From OFTM382 sp964352615 (lineage in GTDB: Bacteria > Planctomycetota > Phycisphaerae > Phycisphaerales > UBA1924): a stretch of 64,000 bases of DNA. The notes below the pieces were generated by a model that searched no databases, had not been told where the DNA came from, and saw nothing but the letters and a program-made list of their open reading frames with translations. Where the stretch lies: NCBI GenBank assembly GCA_964352615.1, contig CAYGSG010000008.1, positions 1 through 64,000 of the forward strand, in the 5' to 3' direction. Both the position numbers and the translations under genes were made by a program. This document shows positions 52,040-62,275 of the stretch, in pieces. Each line of letters begins with the position of its first letter. Position 1 is the stretch's first letter.

Positions 52040-52719
52040 GGTGTTTGGAGCCTACGGTTCGGGGCGGTTGGTCGTTGGGCTGAGCCGGCTGTTGCTTGAT
52101 CGGAGGGTGCGAGCAGGTCTCGCAGTTTGGCCAGCGCCCGATGGTGTCTGGCGAGCAGTGTGCCGACGGGCTCGTCGAGCATCGAAGCTATCTGCTTGAA
52201 GCTCATCTGCCCGTGGTGACGGAGTTCGATGATCTCACGGTCCTTATCTGATAGCTCGCCAAGCCCGGCTCTCAGGCTCGCGAGAAGTTCGGCGTCCGTG
52301 TCGGTCGTCGTGGCGGGCTCAGCCTGCGCTTCGTTCAAAGCCTCGGGTGAGTCGATCCGTTTGCTCCGCCGGGCGATGCGAATTTGGTCACGGATGCGGT
52401 TGACCGCAATGCGGAACAGCCAGGCCTCGAACTGGCCCTGCTCGGCGTAGCCCCCGGTCGAGACTTTGTTGGCCACGGTCGCAAACACGGACTGCACAAC
52501 CTCCTCCGCCAGGTCCACCCGCCTGAGCCTGCTGTACGCAAGAGCGTACAACCGGCGTGTGTAGGCGTGGACGAGTTCGCACCAAGCGTCCTGGTCGCCG
52601 GCGAGTGCGGCACGGACGATCCGCGGCTCGACCGCCGCGTGTTCAGCCGGGGCAACCCCTTCACGCTCCGCCTGCACGCTTGGCGCGCCTGGGTCGGATT
52701 CGCGTTGTGGCTGCCCCAT
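52036..52719 (-). CDS. ECF RNA polymerase sigma factor
   Basis: A 227-residue sigma70-family factor of the extracytoplasmic-function group. Region 2 is AYTRRLYALAYSRLRRVDLA followed by EEVVQSVFATVANK; region 4 is ELSDKDREIIELRHHGQMSF with QIASMLDEPVGTLLARHHRA. A 35-residue N-terminal extension precedes region 2. The ATG at 52719 is chosen; a GTG at 52746 is alternative. It is followed by a membrane protein and an exported protein in an overlapping operon and is divergent from a second ECF gene. Confidence 0.9.
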   Translation of the reverse strand: MGQPQRESDPGAPSVQAEREGVAPAEHAAVEPRIVRAALAGDQDAWCELVHAYTRRLYALAYSRLRRVDLAEEVVQSVFATVANKVSTGGYAEQGQFEAWLFRIAVNRIRDQIRIARRSKRIDSPEALNEAQAEPATTTDTDAELLASLRAGLGELSDKDREIIELRHHGQMSFKQIASMLDEPVGTLLARHHRALAKLRDLLAPSDQATAGSAQRPTAPNRRLQTP

Positions 52720-52918
52720 CGTGTGCTCCAACGCCCGCCGGGCCACCGCATTGCACCCGGGACGGTATCCTCATCGATACGATCTCGGGCCACGGACTGG
52801 TCCTAGCGGGCTATCGGTCCTGATGGCGGGTGTGCCGCAGACGAATGCACAGCAGGCCGGGCAAACTCTCGGGGCTGGCCGCCCGTAGTGGGGCGGGGAA
52901 TGATCGGGAGGCTCGCCA

Positions 52919-53572
52919 GTGGGCCAGAAGGGGCCGCCATTGGGCGAACTCAGCGATGAAAAGCTGTTCGAGGCCCACCGCACGGGCGACTCGGCTGCAC
53001 TGCGGACGCTCATCGAGCGGCATCAGGGCGATCTCTTTCGGTTTCTCTTTAGGCTATCGGGCGATAGGCACATCGCGGAGGATGCGTTTCAGGAGGCGTT
53101 CCTTCAGGTTCATCTCTCGGCGGACCGTTTTGACATCACACGCAGATTTCGTCCGTGGTTGTTCACGATTGCAGCGAACAAGGCCAGGGACTTGCTGCGT
53201 AAGAAGGTTCGGCGGTCGGAGTTGCCATTGTCGGCGCCGGTCGGAACGAGCGATGGCAGGGTCACCTTCGCGGACCTGATGGCTCTCGATGAGCCGGGTC
53301 CTGAGGCGGCGCTGGCCACCGAGGAGCGAGACCAGATGGTGCAGCGGGCCATTGATCGGCTGCCCTGGTCGCTGCGGGAGATACTGCTTTTGGCCTACTT
53401 CCAGCGGCTCAGCTACGCCCAGATCGCCGACGACCTCGGCATACCGCTCGGCACGGTCAAGTCCCGGCTGCACGCAGCGGTCGGGGGGTTTGCCAAGCAC
53501 TGGGCCGCGGTCCAGCGCGAGAGCGAATCGTCCGGCACCGAGCCCGGACGAGGACCTGGAGACGAGCGATGA
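52919..53572 (+). CDS. ECF RNA polymerase sigma factor
   Basis: A 217-residue sigma70-family factor. Region 2 is HQGDLFRFLFRLSGDRHIAE followed by DAFQEAFLQVHL; region 4 is LPWSLREILLLAYFQRLSYA with QIADDLGIPLGTVKSRLHAA. The GTG at 52919 follows GGGAGG. The next gene overlaps its stop (ATGA), so sigma and regulator are produced together. It is unrelated in detail to the divergent sigma factor at 52719, and they share a 199-nt promoter region. Confidence 0.92.
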   Translation: MGQKGPPLGELSDEKLFEAHRTGDSAALRTLIERHQGDLFRFLFRLSGDRHIAEDAFQEAFLQVHLSADRFDITRRFRPWLFTIAANKARDLLRKKVRRSELPLSAPVGTSDGRVTFADLMALDEPGPEAALATEERDQMVQRAIDRLPWSLREILLLAYFQRLSYAQIADDLGIPLGTVKSRLHAAVGGFAKHWAAVQRESESSGTEPGRGPGDER

Positions 53573-54753
53573 ACGAACCATCGGGTCAGCACGCGGGTCA
53601 GGACAACCAGCCGGCGATCGAGGCCTTGCTCGCCCAGGCACTCGAAGGTGCTGCTGGCGATGTACAGGCGGCGAGCGCACGCTACCGCGCCCTGCTCAGC
53701 CAGCTTGATACGGACGCCGAGCCCACTGAGGGCCTCGCCGATGTGGTCATGCTGCGGGTGCAGCAGGGCGATCGCGCTGCGGCTTCTTCGAATGAAGCAC
53801 TTGGTTCGCTCGATGCCGATGCCATCGACGCGATGATGGCCCTCGGGTTTGACGCGCACAAGGCCCCGCGTGAGCTGCGATCGAGAGCCGCCGCGATCGC
53901 TGCTTCGGCCCGAACCGTGACCAGCGGCGGGCCTGTTCTGCCGAGCGATCTGCTCGAACGCACGATGGCACGGATCGAAGCTGTCGACAAAATCCCTGAG
54001 CCGATCCGGATTCGCCCGCCCGCCCGGCAACGCTTCGCGGACCTCGTCTCGATCGCAGCCATGCTCCTGATCGTGGTTTCGGTCGGTTGGCCCGCGCTGA
54101 CCTCGTGGCGATCCGCCTCGATGCGCGCGGTCTGCGCCTCCAACATGCAGTCCATGGCTTCGGCGATGGGCCTCTACGGCGGGGACTTCCGCGAACACCT
54201 GCCCGCAGCGACCGCTGGCTTTGGCGGCGGACAGACCTGGTGGAACGTCGGCAAGGGCGCTGAACAGTCCAATTCCGCCAACTTGTTCACGCTCGCCCGC
54301 ACCGGCTACGCGCAGGTTGGCGATCTCGCGTGCCCGGGCAATGAGCACGCTCCGTCCGAGCATTTCAGCGCGACGGACGACGACTGGCACTCGTTCGATG
54401 AGGTGAGCTACAGCTACCGGATCATCACCCGGCGGGGCACGCCCACGCTCGGCGAGGGCCAGCGTTTCGTGATCGCAGCCGACCGCTCACCGGTAGTGGT
54501 ACGGGCCGCCCGTGGCCAGCCCATCATGCCGCGAGAGAACAGCCTCAACCACCTCGGCTCGGGTCAGCAGGTGCTGTTTTCCGATGGCTCGGTCAACTGG
54601 ACCGCCAGCCCGGTGCTTGAAACGGGCGACAACATCTACCTGCCTCGGGCCATCGAGGCGGTCGTGGAAGCCTTCGAGCGGACGGGCCGAATCGAACCCA
54701 TCCGGGGCACCGAGATTCCCGCCCGTTCGGGCGATGACTTTCTGGGGCCATGA
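53569..54753 (+). CDS. membrane protein: anti-sigma-like N-terminus with pseudopilin-like C-terminal domain
   Basis: A 394-residue protein. The first 160 residues are cytoplasmic and helical (ERTMARIEAVDKIPEPIRI near the end), followed by one membrane helix (FADLVSIAAMLLIVVSVGWP, about 162-181). The external part begins CASNMQSMASAMGLYGGDFR and ends with NHLGSGQQVLFSDGSVNW. This matches the H-X9-DG ending of planctomycete DUF1559 pseudopilin proteins. Overlap with the sigma gene suggests that it is the cognate anti-sigma factor, with the external part as a sensor. Both points are inference. Confidence 0.75.
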   Translation: MNEPSGQHAGQDNQPAIEALLAQALEGAAGDVQAASARYRALLSQLDTDAEPTEGLADVVMLRVQQGDRAAASSNEALGSLDADAIDAMMALGFDAHKAPRELRSRAAAIAASARTVTSGGPVLPSDLLERTMARIEAVDKIPEPIRIRPPARQRFADLVSIAAMLLIVVSVGWPALTSWRSASMRAVCASNMQSMASAMGLYGGDFREHLPAATAGFGGGQTWWNVGKGAEQSNSANLFTLARTGYAQVGDLACPGNEHAPSEHFSATDDDWHSFDEVSYSYRIITRRGTPTLGEGQRFVIAADRSPVVVRAARGQPIMPRENSLNHLGSGQQVLFSDGSVNWTASPVLETGDNIYLPRAIEAVVEAFERTGRIEPIRGTEIPARSGDDFLGP

Positions 54754-54756
54754 TTG

Positions 54757-54824
54757 CCTCTGAGGCCTAGTCGGACCCCGGTGGCTGTGGCCCGACCCCG
54801 GCTAGGGGCCTAGCATGGAGGCCG
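54757..54824 (+). promoter_or_regulatory. imperfect inverted repeat before rpmI
   Basis: A long GC-rich hairpin is possible here (GGCCTAGTCGG pairing with CCGGCTAGGGGCC with a bulge). It ends about 40 nt before the rpmI ATG. It could be a terminator of the upstream gene or a leader structure. The pairing was judged by eye. Confidence 0.35.
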
Positions 54825-54864
54825 CGAGCCGCGATGGCTGGCGCCAAACAGACGGAGTGGCACG

Positions 54865-55170
54865 ATGCCCAAGAACAAGATTCACAAGGGTCTGCTCAAG
54901 CGGATCCGTATAAGCAAGACCGGCAAGGCCCGCCACCGCTCGGCCTTCCATAAGCACTTGAGCTCGCACAAGAGCGGCAAGCGCCTTCGCCAGCTCCGCA
55001 AGGACCGGTACCTCGCCAACTCGGACGCCAAGCGTCTTGAGAAGCTGCTGTTCCGCCGCCTTCGCGGCCGGACCCAGCCCGCAGCCGACCGCAAGCGTTC
55101 GCCCTCGCCCGAGCAGCGCCGCGCGATGCAGGCCGAAAAGCGGGCCGCTGCGGCAGCCACCGCCGACTAA
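54865..55170 (+). CDS. rpmI: 50S ribosomal protein L35, extended
   Basis: A 101-residue basic protein. The first 65 residues match L35: PKNKIHKGLLKRIRISKTGK, RHRSAFHKHLSSHKSGKRLR and the YLANSDAKRLEKLL end. The usual length is about 65; the C-terminal 36 residues (RTQPAADRKRSPSPEQRRAM and an Ala-rich end) are extra. It precedes rplT as usual, but infC, normally first in this operon, is not present here. Confidence 0.92.
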   Translation: MPKNKIHKGLLKRIRISKTGKARHRSAFHKHLSSHKSGKRLRQLRKDRYLANSDAKRLEKLLFRRLRGRTQPAADRKRSPSPEQRRAMQAEKRAAAAATAD

Positions 55171-55190
55171 GTAGCGATCGTCGAAAGCGT

Positions 55191-55215
55191 GCCCGAGCGG
55201 AGCGTCCGCTTGGGC
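55191..55215 (+). promoter_or_regulatory. hairpin in the rpmI-rplT spacer
   Basis: GCCC-AGCGGA pairs with TCCGCT-GGGC around a GCG loop, in the 118-nt gap between rpmI and rplT. L20 in other bacteria represses its own operon by binding such structures, so this is a candidate L20 site or processing signal. Confidence 0.45.
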
Positions 55216-55288
55216 ATGAAAGAATTGTGCGTCGGGATACGCAAGCCGGCTGATCGAGCCGCTCCGACGGATGTGAAGGAGAACGAGC

Positions 55289-55666
55289 ATGCCTCGTGCA
55301 AGCAAGGGCGCCGCCCGCAACAAAGCCAAGAAGCGCATCTTCCGTCAGGCCCGTGGTTACTATGGTGCGCGCAAGAACCACTACTACCTCGCGAAGGATG
55401 CTGTCCGTCGCGCCGGCGTCTACGCCTACCAGCACCGCCGGATGCGCAAGCGTGACTTCCGCGCTCTGTGGATCACCCGCATCACCGCGGCCTGCCGCAT
55501 GCGTGGCACGCGGTACAGCCAGTTCATCAGCGGGCTCAAGATGGCTGGCATCCTGCTCAACCGCAAGATGCTCAGCCAGATCGCGATCGAGGACCCCAAG
55601 CTGTTCGACCAACTCGTCGATACCGCGGTCAAGGTCTCCAAGGCCGAGCCCGCCAAGGTCGCGTAA
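55289..55666 (+). CDS. rplT: 50S ribosomal protein L20
   Basis: A 125-residue rRNA-binding protein needed early in large-subunit assembly. The family run RIFRQARGYYGARKNHYYLA, then RRMRKRDFRALWITRITAAC, YSQFISGLKMAGILLNRKML and AIEDPKLFDQLV, is complete. The ATG follows GAAGGAGAA. It is the second gene of the ribosomal pair and ends with a strong terminator at 55701-55736. The C-terminus is slightly longer than usual (SKAEPAKVA). Confidence 0.97.
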   Translation: MPRASKGAARNKAKKRIFRQARGYYGARKNHYYLAKDAVRRAGVYAYQHRRMRKRDFRALWITRITAACRMRGTRYSQFISGLKMAGILLNRKMLSQIAIEDPKLFDQLVDTAVKVSKAEPAKVA

Positions 55667-55700
55667 GCAGGCTCTGTGCAATCCGTTTATGCATGAACCC

Positions 55701-55736
55701 AGCCCCGCGGTACCATGTGCCGCGGGGTTGTTCTTT
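55701..55736 (+). terminator. rho-independent terminator of rpmI-rplT
   Basis: CCCCGCGG (55703-55710) pairs with CCGCGGGG (55720-55727), followed by TTGTTCTTT. The structure is strong and well placed. Confidence 0.85.
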
Positions 55737-55765
55737 GATCCTCTCTCGAACGGCTGGAGGCACGC

Positions 55766-56437
55766 ATGGGCGGTTGGTGGGTGGCGGATACCTGGCAGAC
55801 AAGCCCCGTGCTCACCATCGCGTGGGCCGCGTGGGTGATCGTGAGCATCACGCTCCATGAACTCGCCCACGGCTGGGCCGCGATCCGGCGTGGCGACCGC
55901 ACGCCAATAGAACTCGGCCGCATGACGTTCAACCCGCTCGTGCACATGGGAACGATGAGTCTGATCGCGTTTGCCGTGATCGGGATCGCCTGGGGTTCGA
56001 TGCCGGTGAACCCGTCGCGGCTGCGTGGTCGCTACGCCGAGGCGTTTGTGGCCGCAGCTGGGCCAGCGGTCAATCTGGTGCTCGCGATCGGGTGCATCGT
56101 GCTGCTTGCATCATGGGAACTGGTCCGCAGTTCGAGCGTCGGGGCTTCGATCCCTGACCATATCGGCGTGAACATGGCGACGGTGTTCTGGGCCGGCGCG
56201 CTGCTCAACATTGTGCTGCTCATGTTCAACCTGATCCCGGTGCCTCCGCTGGATGGCTCACGGATCTTGGCAGACTTCGTGCCGTCCTACGGCCGCATGT
56301 TCGAGGGGCCACAGGGCCAGTACGTGGGCCTTGGCTTGTTCATGCTGATGTTTTTGTTCGGCTTCGATGTGATGTGGTCGGCCTCGGCGTGGCTCGTCAA
56401 TTCCGCCGTCACCGCGCTGCTCATGCCGTTCGCGTAG
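55766..56437 (+). CDS. M50 (site-2 protease) family zinc metallopeptidase
   Basis: A 223-residue polytopic membrane protease. The zinc motif HELAH (about residue 32) lies within an N-terminal helix, and the second metal motif is in MFNLIPVPPLDGSRIL (about 157). FNPLVHMG is also typical of the Rce1-independent S2P subgroup without PDZ domain. It probably cleaves membrane-embedded regulators. It is separated from rplT by a terminator, so it is transcribed alone. Confidence 0.9.
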   Translation: MGGWWVADTWQTSPVLTIAWAAWVIVSITLHELAHGWAAIRRGDRTPIELGRMTFNPLVHMGTMSLIAFAVIGIAWGSMPVNPSRLRGRYAEAFVAAAGPAVNLVLAIGCIVLLASWELVRSSSVGASIPDHIGVNMATVFWAGALLNIVLLMFNLIPVPPLDGSRILADFVPSYGRMFEGPQGQYVGLGLFMLMFLFGFDVMWSASAWLVNSAVTALLMPFA

Positions 56438-56449
56438 CTCGGCGAAGGC

Positions 56450-58501
56450 TCAGCCCTCGTCTGACTCAGCTGGTGCGTCCGATTCGCGTTGCTTGCCGCG
56501 ATCGCGACGGGCACTGCCCTCGCGAAGCTCGTAGTTGAGCGTCTTGCTCAGTTCTTTGAACGCGAACGGCGTGGCGAGCACCTCGCTCTCACGGATGTCG
56601 TCCTGCACGCCACGCTGAATCGCCTGGTCGCGAAGCTGACGGAAGGATTCGACGGTCAGCGGCGACAAGCCGATGATGCGGACCATCAGCAGCACCCGAG
56701 CCTCCTCAGCCGGGACTGCAAGCGTTCGATCGGTAGCGATAACGTCCGCCATCGGAGCAACCGGGTCGAGCGAATCCGCCTTGGCGCGCACCGCGTCGCG
56801 GACGGCGTCGGTGTCGTACCGGGCGCGGGCGTTGCCGCTCCTGATCTGTGAAATGCCGAACTCGACACCGCGCTGGATCACCGGGCGTTCCGACTCCTCG
56901 GTGATGTCCGGCGGGAACAACGCATCGGCCACCGCATCGAGCCCGCTCTCGACCGCGAGCGATTCGAGCGACGCCTGCTGAGCCAGCAGGAACGCGTACG
57001 CCTGAGCGGTGCGCCAGTCGTCGCGGACGACCTGCGGATCGATGAGTTCGCCGAGCGAATCGGGCACGCCTTCCTCGGCGGCATCGGTCACCGTCAGGAT
57101 GTACCGATTGCCCATAAAATCTTCCAGCGGGCTCCGCGTGAACGGGATACCGACCTGGATGCTCTGGCTGACCTCGGGCTCAAGCTCCCTGACTGAGAGC
57201 GCCAGAGCGATCATGGGAAGCACCTGCTGGCGTGCATCCGTCGTGCGAATGCTCGCACGCCCAATGCCATCCAGTTCACTGAGCTTGCGTGCATCAAGCC
57301 ATTGCGCGTCTCGACGGACCACGCGGGGCGTCGGGAACGACGGCATACTTTCTTTGGTTCGCACAGCATCGGCGGCGGTACTGGCAATCGCGATCAGATC
57401 GGGCGTGGTCCAGTCAGCGGGCAGCACCTTGTACTCGTCGTCCTTTGCCAACGGCAGGGTAAGCCGGCCGATCTCAGCCTTGATGGTTTGTTCAGCAAGG
57501 TCGAGCAGCACCTTCACACGCTCGTTGCGGAGATCCGACTCGATGCGGGTCCGCTCATCGGTCAGCGTGCCGACGTACCGCGTGCGGTTGGCCTGGTGGG
57601 CCTTGGCGATGGCGAGCACGTCGATCTGCACCGCGTCGGAAATCGCCTGCCGATCGAGCGCGATCCACTGGAGCTTCACGCGGTCAGGCAGTCGGTACCC
57701 AAAGCCCGGCCCCTCCTCGCCCGGCCTGAGCGCCTTGTACTGCTGAAAGTGCGCCTCAAGCTGTTCGTCGGTCGGGTTGAGCAGCGGGTCCGCCAGCGCA
57801 TCGGCGCTCAGGGGCAGCACGTCCGCGACGACGGTGTCGGTGTAGTACGACGCGACCCGCTGGGCCTCGACCGATGACATCCGCAGCGAGCCGATGTACT
57901 CCGCTTGCATCCGCTGAACGCCCCGCAGCTTGGCGAGCGCTCGGTCGACATCCTCGGGCAGCATGCGGGCCTGGTTGGCTGCCTCGCTGCGGAGACGAAG
58001 CAGCGATGTGCGCTGCTCGCGGTACTGCCTCTGGCCTTCTTCGCTCTCAAACTGTTGCTGAGCAAGAGCCATCGCCATCGCTGGGTTGGCGACCTGCTGG
58101 ACCATCAACGCCTGAAAGTAGAGCACGATCTGCGTCTGCGCGAGCTCATCGAGGAACCCACGCCCGTGCTCGGCGTCTCCGACAAAGCCGGCTCGGTCTG
58201 CGGCCTCGGTGAGCAGCAGCCAGTGCTCGGCCTTGTAGTCCGGGTCGACCATCACGTCGACAAGCGACTGGACGCCGCTGGCCGTGGGTACGCGGGCCAA
58301 ACGCTGAAGCACTGAGATTTCGCGCTCGGCCAGTCCAATATCGCTGCTCTTGATTTCGCGTCCGTCGAGCGTGGCAACAGCCTTATCGCCCACGCGCGAG
58401 CCGATCTGCTGAATCGCCTGAGGCAGCAGGAACGCGATCATCAGCAGCACGCCGCCGACCACCATGATGATCGTGTTGTACTTCCGCAGGAACTTGAGCA
58501 T
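56450..58501 (-). CDS. PpiD/SurA-like membrane-anchored chaperone
   Basis: A 683-residue protein with one N-terminal membrane helix (NTIIMVVGGVLLMIAFLLP, about 9-27), then a SurA_N-like helical segment starting VGDKAVATLDGREIKSSDIG. The layout (membrane anchor plus long periplasmic helical part) matches PpiD-type folding helpers. A clear PPIase parvulin domain is not obvious by eye. The C-terminus is charged. It sits upstream of rpsD in reverse orientation and may serve outer-membrane protein folding. Confidence 0.7.
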   Translation of the reverse strand: MLKFLRKYNTIIMVVGGVLLMIAFLLPQAIQQIGSRVGDKAVATLDGREIKSSDIGLAEREISVLQRLARVPTASGVQSLVDVMVDPDYKAEHWLLLTEAADRAGFVGDAEHGRGFLDELAQTQIVLYFQALMVQQVANPAMAMALAQQQFESEEGQRQYREQRTSLLRLRSEAANQARMLPEDVDRALAKLRGVQRMQAEYIGSLRMSSVEAQRVASYYTDTVVADVLPLSADALADPLLNPTDEQLEAHFQQYKALRPGEEGPGFGYRLPDRVKLQWIALDRQAISDAVQIDVLAIAKAHQANRTRYVGTLTDERTRIESDLRNERVKVLLDLAEQTIKAEIGRLTLPLAKDDEYKVLPADWTTPDLIAIASTAADAVRTKESMPSFPTPRVVRRDAQWLDARKLSELDGIGRASIRTTDARQQVLPMIALALSVRELEPEVSQSIQVGIPFTRSPLEDFMGNRYILTVTDAAEEGVPDSLGELIDPQVVRDDWRTAQAYAFLLAQQASLESLAVESGLDAVADALFPPDITEESERPVIQRGVEFGISQIRSGNARARYDTDAVRDAVRAKADSLDPVAPMADVIATDRTLAVPAEEARVLLMVRIIGLSPLTVESFRQLRDQAIQRGVQDDIRESEVLATPFAFKELSKTLNYELREGSARRDRGKQRESDAPAESDEG

Positions 58502-58625
58502 GCGGGGTCCTCGCCGAGGGGGCCGGGCGTTGTCGCAAAGTGTCGTCGCAGAGTGGAACGCAAGCGCACCGAAGCAGCCCGCGCCGAGCCCGCCATCCGG
58601 GCCCGGCCTGGCCGCATTCAGCGGT

Positions 58626-59225
58626 TTAGCGGTAGAACTCGATGATGAGGTTCGTGTTGACCTCGAAGGGGATCTGGTCCGCGGTGGGCATCGCCACGAT
58701 GCGGCCCGTCAGCTCCGACGGGTTGAATTCAACCCAGCCCGGTACCTCGTGGCCAGCCATCGTTTCCATCGTCTCGCGGAGCACCTTCTGGATTCTGGGC
58801 TTGAACGAGACCACGTCGCCCACGTTCACCTGGTACGAGGGCCTGTCGACCTTGCGGCCGTTGACCAGCACGTGCCCGTGCGCGACGACCTGCCTCGCTG
58901 CCCAGATCGTGCGGACCACGCCCGTGCGGCGGACGAGGTTGTCGAGCCGGCGGTCGAGAAGCTGGAGCAGCAGCTCGCCCGTGTTGCCACGCAGGTTGGT
59001 CGCACGATCCAGCGAGGCGCGGAACTGCTTCTCGCTCACGTGGTAGTGGTAGCGGAGCTTCTGCTTCTCGTTGAGGCGCAGGCCGTAGTCGCGAAGGCGT
59101 CGGCCCCGGTAGCCGTGCTGGCCCGCGGGGTTGAGCGCGCGCTTGGAGGTGTGCTTTGGGATGTCCGCGATCGGAACGCCCACTCGGCGAGACAACTTGA
59201 CCTTGGGACCGGTGTAACGGGCCAT
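58626..59225 (-). CDS. rpsD: 30S ribosomal protein S4
   Basis: A 199-residue primary rRNA-binding protein. It begins MARYTGPKVKLSRRVGVPI, then YGLRLNEKQKLRYHYHVSEK. The S4 domain is LDRRLDNLVRRTGVVRTIWA and HGHVLVNGRKVDRPSYQVNV. It lacks the N-terminal Cys cluster, so it is of the zinc-free type. The ATG at 59225 follows AAGGAAG; the frame continues upstream without similarity. It is isolated from the alpha-operon genes. Confidence 0.97.
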   Translation of the reverse strand: MARYTGPKVKLSRRVGVPIADIPKHTSKRALNPAGQHGYRGRRLRDYGLRLNEKQKLRYHYHVSEKQFRASLDRATNLRGNTGELLLQLLDRRLDNLVRRTGVVRTIWAARQVVAHGHVLVNGRKVDRPSYQVNVGDVVSFKPRIQKVLRETMETMAGHEVPGWVEFNPSELTGRIVAMPTADQIPFEVNTNLIIEFYR

Positions 59226-59430
59226 GACAGGCTTCCTTTCTTCCGTCTCCGCGGGCGGTTCGTGCTGAGGGCACGAGGGCTGCTCGCGGGTGCCAAGGCT
59301 GGCTTGGCGACCGTGCCGGGGACCGAGGCTTCGGGCCAGCGAGATACGATCCGGGCACGCGCCCGATATGAGGCCAATCCAAGCACCCGCGTCGGCCCGC
59401 GTCAAGCCCGGCCCGCGTAGACTCTGCACG

Positions 59431-60923
<1,493 letters not shown>

Positions 60924-60924
<1 letters not shown>

Positions 60925-61355
60925 TGCGCGATCATTGGGCGAAAATCGTCAACCTTGAAACGAGTCGGAACCAAGACTTTAAGGCAACGTACCTGCGGCA
61001 AGTATGGGGCAGCAAACCGACGCTCTTGTTGTTGGTTTCAACCGCGTTAGCAGGTGTCATCACCACAAGCTCACTCGTGCTAGTCGCGGCATGGCTCTTG
61101 GGTCTCGGCGGTTCTTTGGGATTGGCTCTGTTCGTGTTGGTGCTTCTGCCTTGTGCTGGGCTTATCGCAGCCTGGCAAGTCAGATTGCTTGTCGCGGCCA
61201 GAGCTCGGTGGTGGATGCAGCGACGGCTGCCCCATAGTCAGTGCGCCGCATGCGCCTTTCATCTGGATGATCTAACTCCAGAGCCCGACGGCTGCACCGT
61301 CTGCCCGGAGTGCGGGGCGGCGTGGAAGCTGGGAGCGAACGCCGATGATCGCTGA
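60924..61355 (+). CDS. membrane protein with zinc ribbon, paralogue 1
   Basis: A 143-residue protein with a basic N-terminal segment, two membrane helices (LLLLVSTALAGVITTSSLVL and LGLALFVLVLLPCAGLIAAW) and a C-terminal zinc ribbon: CAACAFHLDDLTPEPDGCTV with CPECGAAWKLG. The function is unknown. Translation starts on the purF stop (TGATG), so it is coupled to purF. It overlaps the next paralogue by 11 nt. Confidence 0.75.
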
Positions 61356-61800
61356 TGACCGAGGCCGACCGATCAAGCTGCGGTTCCGCGGGGTGCCGAT
61401 CTTCGCGCGGGTCAAGGGCCACGGCATCGAACGCCGCCACCGGTTCTACGAAGTCGCCTGGATTAGCCCGGGCATCATTGTGGCCGCGTTCATACTCGGC
61501 ATTTTGCTCTTTGTTGCTCGGTTCACGCTCCTACGCAATCACCTGCCAGCAGCGATCGCGGCTCAGTTCGTTGGGACGCTCCTGTTGCTGTGGGGACCGC
61601 TGGGTTTGATCTCGATCGTGATCGCCGCCAGGGCGACGTCCGGCATGTGCGAGCGGGTGTTCGCAAGGCGCGACGAGCAGAATCGATGCCGGGCCTGCAC
61701 GTTCTCGCTCGCGGGTCTTGCGGCCGAGCCCGACGGCTGCACGGTTTGCCCCGAGTGCGGGGCGGCGTGGAAGCTGTCGGGCGTTGAGCAGCAGAGGTAG
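61345..61800 (+). CDS. membrane protein with zinc ribbon, paralogue 2
   Basis: A 151-residue protein with the same plan as its neighbour: charged N-terminus, two membrane helices (ISPGIIVAAFILGILLFVAR and FVGTLLLLWGPLGLISIVI), then CRACTFSLAGLAAEPDGCTV with CPECGAAWKL. Its start overlaps paralogue 1 by 11 nt. It is clearly a tandem duplicate; the ribbon-coding DNA is nearly identical among copies. The function is unknown. Confidence 0.75.
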   Translation: MIADDRGRPIKLRFRGVPIFARVKGHGIERRHRFYEVAWISPGIIVAAFILGILLFVARFTLLRNHLPAAIAAQFVGTLLLLWGPLGLISIVIAARATSGMCERVFARRDEQNRCRACTFSLAGLAAEPDGCTVCPECGAAWKLSGVEQQR

Positions 61801-61810
61801 GCTGGTGCCC

Positions 61811-62275
61811 ATGAGCGTCTTCACCGGCTGGCAGTTCGGATCGAAGATTCCAGATGCGAGAGGCCATCGGGTCACGCTCCGTCGAACGTTCTGGTGGTTC
61901 TGGACCAAACAGGATCGTAAGGGCTTCAAGGCAACCGCCATCTACAAGAAGATGCAGCCGATCGGGTTCTTCTACGGACTCCTCATCGGGACAGTTGCTT
62001 TCACGGGCAGCTCGCTAGCAGGAGCTCTGGGGATTGGCTCCATACTCGGCAACATTTTGTTGTACTCTTGCACGGTTCTGATCGGCTATGCGTTGTCCCG
62101 TTTCTCCTACGTGCCGATGCTCGACTGGCTCGCCCAGCAGCGTCTCGCCAGAATCGAATGCGGCGCTTGCACGTTCTCGCTCGCGGGCCTGATTCCCGAG
62201 CCCGACGGCTGCACCGTCTGCCCCGAGTGCGGGGCGGCGTGGAAACTCGGCGAGCCTCGCCCCGATGAGGCTTGA
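61811..62275 (+). CDS. membrane protein with zinc ribbon, paralogue 3
   Basis: A 154-residue third copy. Membrane helices are near GFFYGLLIGTVAFTGSSLAG and ILGNILLYSCTVLIGYAL, and the ribbon is CGACTFSLAGLIPEPDGCTV with CPECGAAWKLGEP. The ATG at 61811 is 10 nt after paralogue 2. It ends the purF operon. A 21-nt minisatellite follows. Confidence 0.75.
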   Translation: MSVFTGWQFGSKIPDARGHRVTLRRTFWWFWTKQDRKGFKATAIYKKMQPIGFFYGLLIGTVAFTGSSLAGALGIGSILGNILLYSCTVLIGYALSRFSYVPMLDWLAQQRLARIECGACTFSLAGLIPEPDGCTVCPECGAAWKLGEPRPDEA

